Numbered from the stretch's first letter, positions 1 through 11,860 are shown. The stretch: DNA of 64,000 bases from Anaeromyces robustus (GCA_002104895.1 MCFG01000222.1:49711-113710); one strand, 5' to 3'. Notes: generated by a model from the letters alone, not told the origin. Made by a program: numbers and translations.

Positions 1-684
1 AGGCACAAAAAAATTAAAAAATTTAATTAATAATGATGATGAACCATAAAATTTTCCATTTATGGATACATTTTTTTTAAAGTTACTTTAAAAAAAAAAA
101 AAAAAACATTCTAATTATTTACTTTTAATTATAATAAACTTTTTTTTATTTTATTTTTAATTTTTTTTTTACTATTGTTTATTTCTTTTAAAAATTATTT
201 TAATATAAATATAATTTTTATGTTTCAGGAAATTATAAAAGTTTTAATTAATTTTTTTGTTACATTTCTTATCAATAAATTTATTAGTTAAAATAATTTA
301 TTAGTTATTTTAACTAATAAATTATTTTAATATATAACTAAAGGAATAAGTAATAAAGTATTTATAAATAATTAATAAATAAATAGTATATATAATTTAA
401 TGTATAAAAAAATTCTAATATTTTATATTTTTAAGAAAAAAATACATTAATGATATATATATTTAATCTTTGATATATCTTTATTAAAAAAAAATAAAAA
501 AGATAAAGAATAATGTAAAATAGAAATAAAAAAATAATAAATCTTTGAATAATAGCTTAACAATAAATAAAATAATAACTAATTATTAGTTTTTTGATTA
601 TTTTTAATAATAATATTATACCATTTATCTTAAAATTTAAGTATAAAATAAATTATAATTTCTTTAAATAAATATTTTTTATTA
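1..684. other. A+T-rich intergenic stretch
   Basis: No gene is seen. It holds A- and T-runs and one perfect palindrome, listed separately. Confidence 0.6.
278..323. repeat. perfect 19-bp palindrome, 8-nt loop
   Basis: Arms 278-296 and 305-323 are exact reverse complements. No gene edge is recognisable next to it. It belongs to a set of locus-specific palindromes in the window. Confidence 0.7.
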
Positions 685-1005
685 TATAAAGCTATTTATA
701 GTAATCAAGTAGAATTTATGAAATATTTACTTGAAAAGGTGTTGATACATATAAAAAAAAGCAAAAACAATAAAAAAAAAAAAAGGAAAATTTTTTATAG
801 TTTATATATTTATTATGTACTAAATTATTCTGATATACTAAATAATTCAATATATGTAGGAAATATTGAAATAATAAAGATTTTAATTTATATTTTTGTT
901 ATTATAATTATTATTATTATATCAAAATTTTATTTTTACATACAAAAGACAAAAGGACGTACGAATATTTTAAATTTTACATATATTTTTGTTATTAAGA
1001 AATAA
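685..1005 (+). pseudogene. ankyrin-repeat relic (weak)
   Basis: The frame open at 685 reads through an ATG at 718. Around that ATG it gives an ankyrin-like second-helix pattern (VEFMKYLLEK), and about 45 residues later a second one (VGNIEIIKILI). The rest is Lys/Asn/Ile-rich low complexity with a hydrophobic run, and no full 33-residue repeat survives. The better preserved ankyrin pseudogene at 21.5-23.1 kb shows the same family lives in this genome. I read this as a decayed fragment. A chance AT-rich ORF is the alternative. Confidence 0.35.
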
Positions 1006-2559
1006 TTATATAATTAAATATTTAAAAAATAAAAATTTTGAATTCAGAATAAAAGAATATTGTATTTGTTATATTCAACTGACATTTAAATATTTTCAAA
1101 ATAACTATATTATATAATATTCGCTTTTTAATTTCAGTATAGATATTAAAAAGGAAAACTAAAATAATATATAATAAATAAATAAATAAATAGATAGATA
1201 GATAGATAGATTAACAAATAAATAAATAAATAAATAAATAAATATAACTTATTTATTTATAATATATATTATATTATTTTTTTAGTGTCATTATTTACAC
1301 ATTAAATATTAACCTTGTATTATAGGTAAGGTTTTAAATGTTTTATTTCGTTTCTTTTCTGTGTATAAATAGTTTACATGAGTAAAAAATAATAAAATAC
1401 ATGAGATAAATGATAATATAAAAAAAAAGGTAATGTACCGAAATACAAAAATATCTAATTGTATAAAAATTACATACATAAAAATAATGTCTTTAATGCT
1501 ATGTACAACGAATCAAAACCTTACTTTAATGTATTCCATTCCTACTCTCTCTGTATTATATATATATTAACGTTTATTACGTGATCTGCAATACATGATA
1601 TATTACAATACTTAATTATATAATGTATATATGTAAATTCTTATAATTATAAATTAATAAAAAAGAAAAGAAAAAAAAATTAAAAACAATAAAAAAATAG
1701 CAATATATAAATAAAATATAAATTAAATAAAAAAATAAAAATAAATAAAAGCCATCATAAATCTTTTAAAGTAATTAATTGGTTTTTTTAATTTAATAAA
1801 TTTTTTTCGAATATTTAATATTTTTGGAATAACTTTATTAAAAAAAATAGATAAAAATGATAAAAAGAAAAAATAAAAATAAAAACGTAATATTAAAAAA
1901 TAATTTTAATAAAACAAAAAAAATCTTTATTATATATTTCATTATCATCTATGATAATTAATATTTTAAAAAATATTTAAAACATGTATATATATATTAT
2001 ATTATATTATATTATATTATATTATATTATATTATATTATATTATATTATATTATATTATATTATATTATATATATTTATTTATTAAAATTAAATAAACA
2101 AAAAATCATTTTATGGAATGTATATATATCTATATTTTTTTCTTTTAAAAAAAGAATATTTATTGCTTTTTAAACTTTTATTTTATTTATAATTTAATTA
2201 CTATTTTTAATCGATATAATTTTTATTATAATTTTTATTTTTTTTTTAAGGAAATAAAAAAAAATTAAAAATTTAATTTACTAATTATTATTAAAAATTT
2301 AATATAAAATTCAAAAATTATATATAAATCCTATTAAAAAAAAAAAAATACTTTTAATTTTATTACAAATACTGAGTGTTTTATTTAATGTTTGTGTGTG
2401 TGTATTTTGATAAAAAGCTAAACTTTTAGACTCTATTTATCAACTTTTATTGTCGTATTTATCCTTTCTTTTAAAAATAGACTTATTTTTATTATTATTA
2501 ATTTATTATATAATTTTATTTTTTGATTCTTCACAAAATTTTTTTTATATAAAGCATAT
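1006..2559. other. gene-free A+T-rich DNA
   Basis: No gene is seen. A TAAA/TAGA microsatellite lies near 1170-1245. A stretch at about 1327-1395 is recognisably repeated at about 13447-13515, with shared GTTTAT and GTGTAT-containing words, so it is a short dispersed repeat. A pentamer array follows at about 2 kb. Confidence 0.5.
1996..2071. repeat. (ATATT)n array
   Basis: About fifteen uninterrupted pentamer units. The same motif recurs near 45.14-45.21 kb, and related pentamer arrays occur near 6.57-6.62 kb and 33.3-33.4 kb. Confidence 0.9.
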
Positions 2560-4450
2560 TAATAGCATTTGCATACAGATTTACATTATTTAGATTATTC
2601 ACTTTTGAATTTTACTATTTGATTTATTTTGATTGGAATTATTGTTCTTAATTACTATCAATAATTTTTTTTTTTTATCTAAATATTTATTTAGTTTAAA
2701 CTAATATTAATAAAATTGTAATGAGTTATATAATTTAATAGATTATTATATTAATTAAAGAATAAATATATAAATGATTTTTATTATTTTTTTTTATTTT
2801 AATAATCTTTTCAATAACAACAATAGATATTAATATAAATATAAATATAAATACAATTATTAATAATTATATAATGTAATTGATTTTATATCTTTTACTA
2901 TTTGAAATACATAACTATTTTGATAATTATTATCATAATAAATTATTGATATTTCATAATTAAAAAATATGAATGCTTATTTAATAAATGTTTTGAATTA
3001 ATATTAATATATAAGTTATATAAATTAAAACATGTATTAAAATAATTATTTAATTTAATAATAATTAACAGTATTTATCAAATGTTAGAATTTTTAATCT
3101 TTTATTTTTTTATGTTTATTTTTTATTATTAATTTAATACAATAACACAAACATAAACTAATTAAAATAAATATAATTATAATAATTAAATAATACATTT
3201 CAACAAGAACAAGAATATATTCCTCACCTGAAGGTCTTTTTGGCCTTGCACAAATATTATTATTTTTATATTTAAAACAATTATATGACGAACATTCTTT
3301 ATTTCTTTTACATATATCACCTATTTCTCTACCACAATGCATATATGAATGTCCACCAAAAATAATTGAAAAACTATAATTATAAGTACACATTTCAGTT
3401 GGATTTTCTTTATTAAAAATACAAAAGCCATCAATACATTTATTAGTTATACATTGGGAATCTGAATTACATTCAAAAGAAATAAGAACGCTAGTGTAAC
3501 AATTTTCATTACTTTGATTGTTTATTTGTTCATTGGTAGATGTACAATTGCTACGTCCTTCATATGTTTTTTTATCATATTTCTTATGATAATAAGAAGA
3601 TTGAATAATATATCTTTTTATATTACCTTTTTCATCTGGAATTTCCGCAAATTCTTCTAAAAAATCAGTGCTTACTGGAATACAAATATCATTTTTACAT
3701 AAATAGTTAATATTATAATCACCTTCACTTTTTAAAACTTCACTCTTTTTTAAAACTTTATTTTTATCATAAATATATATATGCTTTGAATACTTATCAT
3801 AATCAGTAATATTATCATAAGTATAACTTAAAACATAAGAATAAATAATTTGAACATAAGTAATAATAAAAATAAAATATATCAATAATGATTTATTATA
3901 CATTTTTTTTTTTTTTTTGATAATATTTTTTTTTAATTATTTTTAATAAATATTAGTTTTAAAAAATCATTTTGTTATATATATATATATATATATACAT
4001 TTTTTTTGTATTATAATAAATATAAAATTATTTAAAAAAATTAAAGTTCACTTTTATATTTTTATTTATTTATTAAATAATTTTAAATATTTTTTTAATT
4101 ATGTTAAGATTTTTTTTTAATGATAAATTCAAAGATTATTAATTAGCGTACAAATCATAACGCTTTTTGTTACACCAGCATTACAATTAATGTATAATAT
4201 ATTTTAAATTGGCAAATTTTACTTTATTTATTATTTAGATTGGATGTACTCCATTTTTATTTCTGTTTATCAAGGGATTCCTAAAAAAATTTTCTTTAAA
4301 TATAATTATTAAATATAATTATTAAATATAATATAATATAATATAAAATATAAAATACAAAATAAAATATAAAATAAAATATAAAATAATATATGAAATA
4401 GATTAAATAGAATATATTTAAATATTTAATTTTATTTTATATTTAAATAA
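2560..4450. repeat. tandem segmental duplication, copy A
   Basis: Copy A matches 4626-6738 in the same orientation. The match runs from a shared TAATAGCATT start, through the cysteine-rich gene, to a shared TATTTAATTTTATTTTAT end. Copy B has a longer ATAAT array near its far end and an extra stretch near 4986-5090. The copies are separated by only about 175 bp, so this is a direct tandem duplication carrying a gene with its own flanks. Confidence 0.85.
3094..3903 (-). CDS. secreted-side Cys-rich single-pass membrane protein (copy A)
   Basis: 269 aa, family not recognised by name. Residues 1-22 form a signal peptide (a basic start, then a long hydrophobic run ending IIYSY). The predicted extracellular part (about 25-228) has 14 cysteines. 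Its core is CNSDSQC-x4-C-x4-C around residue 150-168, followed by a second cluster (MHCG, DICKRNKEC, NCF). This spacing recalls small disulfide-knot modules such as Dickkopf/EGF-like folds, but that is resemblance only. A transmembrane helix lies at about 230-256, with a short Lys-rich cytoplasmic tail. No intron is visible. The start is the only ATG before the signal peptide and follows a T-rich upstream stretch shared with copy B. I infer a type I surface protein, possibly a receptor or adhesion molecule. Function is unknown. Confidence 0.8.
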   Translation of the reverse strand: MYNKSLLIYFIFIITYVQIIYSYVLSYTYDNITDYDKYSKHIYIYDKNKVLKKSEVLKSEGDYNINYLCKNDICIPVSTDFLEEFAEIPDEKGNIKRYIIQSSYYHKKYDKKTYEGRSNCTSTNEQINNQSNENCYTSVLISFECNSDSQCITNKCIDGFCIFNKENPTEMCTYNYSFSIIFGGHSYMHCGREIGDICKRNKECSSYNCFKYKNNNICARPKRPSGEEYILVLVEMYYLIIIIIFILISLCLCYCIKLIIKNKHKKIKD

Positions 4451-5252
4451 TACTTTTTTATATTACTAATTAAAATTAAATATAAATAATTATATATATT
4501 TTGACTATATAAAATAAAATAGAAATAAAAATAATAAGAATAAAAAATATTTTTATAAAAGGTTATATATAATTTTTGAATTTTATATATTAAATTTTTA
4601 ATGATAATTAGTAAATATAAAATTGTAATAGCATTTTCATACTGATTTACATTATTTAGATTATTCACTTTTGAATTTTACTATTTGATTTATTTTGATT
4701 GGAATTATTGTTCTTAATTACTATCAATAATTTTTTTTTTTTTTATCTAAATATTTATTTAGTTTAAACTAATATTAATAAAATTGTAATGAGTTAAATA
4801 ATTTAATAGATTATTATATTAATTAAATAATAATAAATATCATTTATATATTTATTTTTTATTTTAATATTTTTTTCAATAACAACTATAGATATTAATA
4901 TAAATATAAATATAAGTACAACTATAAATACAATTATTAATAATTATATAATGTAATTGATTTTATAACTTTTACTATTTAAAATACTATAGATTTATAA
5001 TATTGAACTTAATATTTTTTAATAATTTATATTTTAATATTATATATCATGTAATATTCATCATAATACATATATTACTATTTTGACAATTATTATCATA
5101 ATAAATTATTGATATTTCATAAATAAAAAATATTAATGTTAATTTAATAAATGTTTTGAATTGATATTAATAAGTTATATAAATTAAAACATGTATTAAA
5201 ATAATTATTAAATTTAATAATAATTAATAGTATTTATCAAATGTTAGAATTT

Positions 5253-6062
5253 TTAATCTTTAAATTTTTTATGTTTATTTTTTATTATTAATTTAATACA
5301 ATAACACAAACATAAACTAATTAAAATAAACATAATTATAATAATTAAATAATACATTGCAACAAGAACAAGAATATATTCCCCACCTGAAGGTCTATTT
5401 GGCGTTGCACAAACAGTTTTATTTTCATATTTAAAACAATTATATGACGCACATTCTTTATTTCTTTTACATATATCACCTGTTACTTTACCACAATACA
5501 TATATGAATGTCCACCAAAAATAATTGAAAAACTATAATTATAAGTACACATTTCAGTTGGATTTTCTTTATTAAAAATACAAAAGCCATCAATACATTT
5601 ATTAGTTATACATTGGGAATCTGAATTACATTCACAAGAAATAAGAATGCCAGTGTAACAATTTTCGTTACTTTGATTGTTTACATGTTCATTGGTGGAT
5701 GTACAATTGCTACGTCCTTCATACATATTTTCTAAATATTTCTTATTATAATAAGAAGATTGAATAATATATCTTTTTATATTACCTTTTTCATCTGGAA
5801 TTTCCGCAAATGGTTTTGAAATATCAGTGCTTACTGGAATACAAATATCATTTTTACATAAATAGTTAATATAATAATCACCTTCACTTTTTAAAGCTTC
5901 ACTCTTTTTTAAAATTTTATTTTTATCATAAGTATATATATGCTTTGAATACTTATCATAATCAGTAATATTATCATAAGTATAACTTAAAACATAAGAA
6001 TAAATAATTTGAACATAAGTAATAATAAAAATAAAATATATCAATAATGATTTATTATACAT
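5253..6062 (-). CDS. secreted-side Cys-rich single-pass membrane protein (copy B)
   Basis: 269 aa, same length and layout as the copy at 3094-3903: signal peptide (1-22), ectodomain with the CNSDSQC core, one transmembrane helix near 230-256, Lys-rich tail. By eye the two proteins are about 85-90% identical, and signal peptide and tail are nearly unchanged. Differences cluster in the ectodomain, for example at residues about 81-84, 109-113, 196-199 and 213-217, and most of the base changes I checked alter an amino acid. Copy B gains one cysteine (ISCEC for ISFEC), which could change pairing. Function is unknown. The clustered replacements would fit a surface protein under diversifying selection, which is inference. 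Confidence 0.8.
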   Translation of the reverse strand: MYNKSLLIYFIFIITYVQIIYSYVLSYTYDNITDYDKYSKHIYTYDKNKILKKSEALKSEGDYYINYLCKNDICIPVSTDISKPFAEIPDEKGNIKRYIIQSSYYNKKYLENMYEGRSNCTSTNEHVNNQSNENCYTGILISCECNSDSQCITNKCIDGFCIFNKENPTEMCTYNYSFSIIFGGHSYMYCGKVTGDICKRNKECASYNCFKYENKTVCATPNRPSGGEYILVLVAMYYLIIIIMFILISLCLCYCIKLIIKNKHKKFKD

Positions 6063-6563
6063 TTTTTTTTTTTTTTGATAATATTTTTTTTTTATTATTT
6101 TTAATAAATATTAGTTTTAAAAAATCATTTTGTTATATATATATATATACATTTTTTTTTTGTATTATAATAAATATAAAATTATTTAATAATTAAAGTT
6201 CACTTTTATATTTTTATTTATTTATTAAATAATTTTAAATATTTTTTTAATTATGTTAAGATTTTTTTTAATAATAAATTCAAAGATTATTAATTAGCGT
6301 AAAAATCATAACGCTTTTTGTTACACCAGCATTACAATTAATGTATAATATATTTTAAATTGGCAAATTTTACTTAATTTATTTTTGGTAGGTGATTATT
6401 ATTTATTATTATTTAATAAAAATGGATGTACTCCATTTTTATTTCTGTTTATCAAGAGAATCCTAAAAAAATTTTGTTTAAATATAATTATTAAATATTA
6501 TATAATATAATATAATATAAAATACAAAATAAAATATAAAATAAAATATAAAATAATATAAAA

Positions 6564-6621
6564 TAATATAATATAATATAATATAATATAATATAATATA
6601 ATATAATATAATATAATATAA
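6564..6621. repeat. (ATAAT)n-type array
   Basis: Pentamer array within copy B of the tandem duplication. The corresponding place in copy A (around 4325-4345) has far fewer units, which accounts for part of the length difference between copies. Confidence 0.85.
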
Positions 6622-6717
6622 TAAAATACAAAATACAAAATAATATAATATAAAATAAAATATAAAATATAAAATAATATATGAAATAGATAAAATAGAA
6701 TATATTTAAATATTTAA

Positions 6718-7194
6718 TTTTATTTTATTTTTAAATATTATTTTCTTTTAAAATTAAAAAATAATGAAAATTGTGTAAAAAGTCGTATTTATAATTATTC
6801 TGAAGGTACTGTTAGAGCTCATGTTACATGTAATTCGGATTCTGAATGTTTCTTTAATAAATGCATTGATAATTATTGTGTTTTTAATGAAGAATCAAGA
6901 ATAGAACATTGTGATATTATTTATAAATATTTTGCTGTATTTGAATTTTCACATATACATTGTGGTAAAACCTATAGCCAATCATGTAGTAATGATAATG
7001 AATGTTCTTCTGAACGTTGTCGTAAAGGATTATGTAGTTCATTTGTAAAAGTTCCTAATGATACAGCTTCTTTTGCTAGAAATCTGGTATCTGTTTTTTG
7101 TTTAACAATATTTGTTGTTATAATTGTAATTATATCTTTCATTTGTCTTAATTATCGTTGTTGTATTAAAAAATATAAAAAAATTGATAAATAA
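6718..7194 (+). pseudogene. 5'-truncated member of the Cys-rich membrane family
   Basis: The open frame from 6718 to a TAA at 7192-7194 has no in-frame ATG before the conserved part. From about 6760 it reads NNENC, then CNSDSECFFNKCIDNYCVFN, HCGKTY, CSNDNECSSERC, then a hydrophobic helix (about 7085-7150) and a Cys/Lys-rich tail. This is the second half of the family seen at 3094 and 5253, on the opposite strand. The signal peptide and first third of the ectodomain are missing, and the frame begins exactly where duplication copy B ends. It is closest to the gene at 20096-20626 (shared FNKCIDNYCVFNEE). A distant upstream exon cannot be excluded, but no splice signal is convincing. Best read as a truncated duplicate. 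Confidence 0.7.
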
Positions 7195-7682
7195 ATATTA
7201 TTTATTGTTTAACTTTTTTTTTTTTTTAAAAGTATATTTCGTTAAATACATTGTATAAACGAATACTATAATTGATAATATTATAATTTTAACTATATCA
7301 AATATTAGAACTATTAACTATGTTACATATTAATTAATATTTATCAATAAATTTAACTACTTTATCTGACATTTTTTTTATCATTATTTTAACAAATAAT
7401 TTTTTTATATCTCTATTTTTCTTTTTTATACTGCAACTGTCAATATATTAGTTAATAATTGATATAATTAGATAGTATTTTATATAAAGTAGTTTTCAAA
7501 TAAAATAATTAAATTATTACATATTATATGTATTTTAATTACATATTAGAGTTATGATATAAATATTTTATTTTTTTATTATTTTATAAATAGGAGAAAA
7601 AAATGTAACTATTATTTATAAAATGATTATTCTATAAATAAATATACAAAAAATAAAATAATATAATTATATATTATTAAAT
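7195..7682. other. intergenic, no gene seen
   Basis: A+T-rich spacer between the truncated Cys-rich copy and the dockerin pseudogene. It must contain the latter's promoter, but no motif is distinctive. Confidence 0.5.
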
Positions 7683-9462
7683 ATGAAATTATTATTTATC
7701 ATCGTCATACCTATTTTAATTAATTGTACTTATTGTAGTATAAGTAGAGGCACAAGATTTACAGGTTCGTATCTTGAATTAGATAATGTTTCTACAACAA
7801 CTTATATGTTCGCTAATAGTGACTGTACAAAAGTATATCTGTGTAAAAGATATAAGAGTAAATCATTTATATCAGGTGGATTAGTTTCAACATGGAATGC
7901 TTTAGAAGATTTGTATTTTAGAAGTGAATTAATAAATTATGAATTTGAAGATTTAGCTGAAAAACTAGAAGAGGTTAGTATTTTAAATACTAAAAAAGTA
8001 TTTGGTGAAGAATATAATAGTTATTTTTATAAAGAAAAAACTATTCCAACACTTGGTGTTGCAAATGGTAGTATAGTTATACTTACACGTCCTGATTATG
8101 TATATAAGGGTAGTAATAATAATAATATCAGGATTGGTCTTAAATTAGATATACCAGATATGGGAGATTGTAAATATTATGGCACTATAGCTAATACTGG
8201 TGAAGAATGCTATCCAGTGGTAGTTGGTAACTATAGTTTTCAAGATAATTATAATTTAGATGAAGAAGATAAATGGAAATTAGTACAAGAAATGCTAGAT
8301 CATAAAATTCCATCTAGGAGTGATAAAACAACGGAATCAAATGGAAATTATAAGAAAAAAATTACAGTTTATGGAATAAATGATCCTATAACTAATAAAT
8401 TTTATGATACAGCAAATAAAGATGTATTTACCATTATTTTTATGAATGTAGCATTAAGCAAATTGGAAATTGGAAATAGTGCTTATGTAATTGTACAGCG
8501 TTTTTGTCGTGAAACAATACAATATATATCTGAAAAAACTAAATATATAAATAATAATTTATCTGATTATATTGATGAAGAAAAACCAACATTTCATAAT
8601 GAATGGTTTATTTTATATTTTCCAACTAATGATCTTACACATAAAATTTATGAAAGTAATTTTAATAGAAAAGAATATAAAAGTAACAAAATTCAAATAG
8701 ATAGTTAGACCGTTTTTACAGATTTTGATTATAATCACTTTTTAAATATATTCGAGATAATAATAATTTAGAAATAAAAGCATGTCTTCAATGTAAATTT
8801 GTAACTAATAAGCAAAGTAATAAATAAGATTTAGTAAAAACTAATTATAAATGTTTATATGTTATGAATTCTCAAAATGCAAGAATGGTTGAATTTAGCA
8901 AAGCCGACGATCAAATTAATTATTATATTCACTTCAAAATCGTTGATAATAAATATATCTGTATAAAGAATAATGTGGATCCTACCGATCATTGTTTGTA
9001 CGGTAAGACTTTAAATTTTGAAACAAATAAGAGTGAATATTCTGAATGAATTATTGAAAAATTAAATGATGATGGAAAAATCATTGATTCTATTGATAGT
9101 ATTATTCAAAATAATCCTGATTTAGTTGATACTAATTATAACCCTAAAAAAACCTTTTTACCTAGTACAACAATCACATCTGATATTAAACCTAATTCAT
9201 CTAATTGCTATTTTGAATATTTAGGTCGTCCATGTTGTTCTGATCAAAATACTAAGGTCATTGAAATTGATGAAAATGAAAAATGAGGTGAGGAAAATAG
9301 ATAATAGTGTGATATGATTGATCCTACAATACTATTTCAGTAACACCTATATCTACTGTTAAATCTACTTCAGATGGTTACATTAAAACTGGTTATCCAT
9401 GTTGTTCCTCCGGAAATACTGTGGTAGTTTTTGTTGATTTCAGAATGGAAAATGGTGTTTAA
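7683..9462 (+). pseudogene. decayed secreted protein with two C-terminal fungal dockerins
   Basis: The first 341 codons (7683-8708) are open. A signal peptide (MKLLFIIVIPILINCTYCS) precedes an unrecognised domain of about 320 residues containing GSIVILTRPDYVYKG and AYVIVQRFC. After a TAG at 8706 the homology continues in a shifted frame from about 8750 (NNNLEIKACLQCKF), with TAA at 8825 and TGA at 9047. A tail follows, ending in a Thr/Ser linker. At about 9210-9310 comes NCYFEYLGRPCCSDQN, then an IDENEK-stop-GEENR stretch: a CBM10-type fungal dockerin whose Trp position is TGA. A second dockerin core (GYPCCSSGNTVVVFVD) lies at about 9390-9460. Such dockerins attach enzymes to the fungal cellulosome. 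No catalytic domain is recognised in the first 341 residues, so cargo function is unknown. Several stops and at least one frameshift make it a pseudogene; a 341-aa secreted product is still possible. Confidence 0.75.
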
Positions 9463-10029
9463 ATATTTAAATGATGATTAAGAAGGGTTTTTTTTACCTT
9501 TTAAATATTATGTTAATGATTTAAAAGATAAAAAAAAATTAAAAATAATTAATTTTTATTATTGGTTTTTTATAAAAAATATCTGTAAAGTTTATTTTTT
9601 AATTTCTATTTTAATTTATTTTTTTTTAAAATATTATTATAATATATATTAATAATCGCAAAATTATAAATATATAATTAAATAATGGAAACAACAGAAA
9701 AAAAAATAAAATGAAAAACAATGTATTTAATTTATTTATTTATTTATTTATTATACTTTTTATAATGATTATTAATAATATTTAACAATTAATAAAATAA
9801 TGGAAATTTATTTTTACTTCTTTGTCTAAAATAAAAATAAAATATAATAAAAATAAAAATTATTACATATGTAGTGTATAAGTTCGTAATATATTTATAA
9901 AACATGGATTTAATATACATAAGAGGAAAATGAAAAGTATGAAAAAATGGAATTAATAATAAAATGAAATTAATACATAGGAAAAATATGAGGAAAAAAG
10001 AAAACAAACGGTAATAATACATACATATA
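9463..10029. other. intergenic, no gene seen
   Basis: Short TTTA runs and A/T tracts. The minus-strand frame near 9.8-10.0 kb is Phe/Tyr/Ile low complexity and not supported. Confidence 0.5.
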
Positions 10030-11160
10030 AATAAATAAAAAAGTATTTTTATTTTTTTTAAAAAAAAAAATGGTAATTCTCATATATTTTAGATGAACTT
10101 TAAACACTAATTTAATAATGGATCCAATAATCATTACAAATCCACATAGGAATAATGGTTACTGTTACCAAAGAAACCACTTAATTATAATTTAGAACTT
10201 TTTTTTTATTATAATAATTATTAATATTTTTAGTATTATATTGTGTATAAAAACATTTATTACGCTTTTATTAATGATTATTATATATAATATTATATAA
10301 ATAATATGTTCAAAAAAAAATTTTTTATATATTAATTTATAAATTATATATATTTAATAATGAATCATACATTTTAAAGTACAAATAATAATCATTTTAA
10401 ACATTTTTTTTTTTTAAATCAAAAACTAATTTTATTGGTTCTTTAAATTAAAAAATTATTATAAATTATATGTATTTAATAATGAATCATACATTTTAAA
10501 GTACAAATATATTAATAATTATAATAAACTTAAACAATTTTTTTTCTTTAAAATCAAAAAACTAATTCTTATTGGTTCTTTAAATTACAGATGATTCTTT
10601 AAATTAAAAAAAATTTATATATAAAGTTAAAAAAAATTTATTAAAAATAATTTTTTATAAATATACAAAATTATATTAAAAAAAATTTTTTTTTCTTTCC
10701 CAAAAACCATGTGCATTTTTTTATTTTATATGAACTTAATTTATGAAAGAATGATGAAATATTTAAAATAGATTATAATTCTTTTTATTTATCATATACC
10801 AAAAATGATTTATTTATTATAAAGTTAATGTAAGTAATTTAATTAGTAAAAAATAATGATAAAAATATTAATATAATTAAATTAATAGTGTAAAATATAG
10901 GTAACAATATCAAAAAAATAAATAAAAATATCATCAAATTTATTATATTTAAAGTGTTTTAATAAAAGAATTATAATGTTTTTTTTTCCTTCATCTATTT
11001 CTTTGTTATTATTTTATTATTTGTTTTTATTATTGTTTATTATGTTATCATTTTTTATTTTTTATTTTATTTATTATTTATTTTTGTTATTTATTTTGTT
11101 ACGGCTGTTGTCGTTTATTGAATATTATTCCTATTATTTTTTTTAAATTAAATATTCATT

Positions 11161-11201
<41 letters not shown>

Positions 11202-11860
11202 GCAATAAAATAATGAAAATTTTATTTAAATTTAATTTAAAAAGTACATGTTATAAAGTAATTGTACATATTAAAACTTAATCTAATAAAGAATAATAAT
11301 TTATTATTTAATAGATAGTAATAATTTATAATTACTTCATATGGTATAGTGTATATTATTAAATTAAATCAAGTTGGAAAGTTATTATCATTATTAGATG
11401 CGTGTGACCTACTGTCTTGTCCTACTGAATTGTCAGCTTCGACGCTCTTGGTTAGATTGTTGGGATACCTATTGAATAATGACCAGATCTGGCCACTAAC
11501 AGTAGGCATAATTCTAAGTAAAAGTGCGGATGTACGTACCAAAAGTGGAACATCCGAAAAGGTATTCATTTATTATATATTCTATATTAAATTTTTTAAA
11601 AAAAATTATTATTATAGAGAATTATTTAAAGTTTGATTTGTAGAAAATTAATTAAAAATTTTATTTAATAAATGATTAATTAATCATTAGTATATTATAT
11701 TTTTTTTCCATTGTTACATTTTTTAAAATCATTGTTCTAAGTAATAATAAATAATTTTCTGTAATTATTTACTATTTTTCCATCTTAGAATAATGAGTGA
11801 ACATTTCTTGATACAAATTTCAAAAAAGTAAAACAGAATTATTAAAGGATTAAATTAAAT
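10030..11860. repeat. dispersed repeat R1
   Basis: Aligns with R2 (14020-14910) and R3 (15230-16560). Shared landmarks are a CTTTCCCAAAAACCATGTGC word (10697), a GTTACGGCTGTTGTC word (11098) and, with R2, a tail running to an AAAGGATTA word (about 11845). R1 holds an internal near-tandem duplication (about 10345-10445 and 10470-10575) and a 0.4-kb retroelement insertion at 11163-11562. No coding function is apparent; it could be a non-autonomous element or a repeatedly duplicated intergenic segment. Confidence 0.8.
11163..11562 (-). mobile_element. SINE-like retroelement, copy 1
   Basis: An insertion inside R1. On the plus strand it starts with a T-run (11163-11200, the poly(A) tail of a minus-oriented element) and ends at a GAAAAGG word. 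It is flanked by direct repeats TATTCATTTATT (11153-11164 and 11563-11574). R3 has the unoccupied site at about 16494-16505. On the minus strand the 5' part reads as a frame (FSDVPLLVRTSALLLRIMP, later NLTKSVEADNSVGQ) ending NFPT-stop, then about 180 bp to the tail. Two other copies (17990-18178, 29083-29456) start at the same 5' position. That argues for a defined short element rather than random LINE truncation, although the peptide could derive from a LINE ORF2 C-terminus. Confidence 0.75.

Larger units (their letters stand above)
4626..6738. repeat. tandem segmental duplication, copy B
   Basis: Partner of 2560-4450, in direct orientation. Non-coding flanks remain almost base-for-base alignable except for microsatellite length changes, so the duplication is young. 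Confidence 0.85.

Noticed and set aside
10977-11146. 56-codon hydrophobic frame (MFFFPSSISLLLFYY...) present in R1 and R2
   Set aside because: It is in T-rich repeat DNA, R3 has a stop in the same frame, and its composition is what T-rich sequence gives by chance.
11349-11636. Plus-strand 95-codon frame over the SINE-like insertion
   Set aside because: The minus-strand frame is the one kept across all three copies with fewer stops, and it matches the poly(A) orientation.
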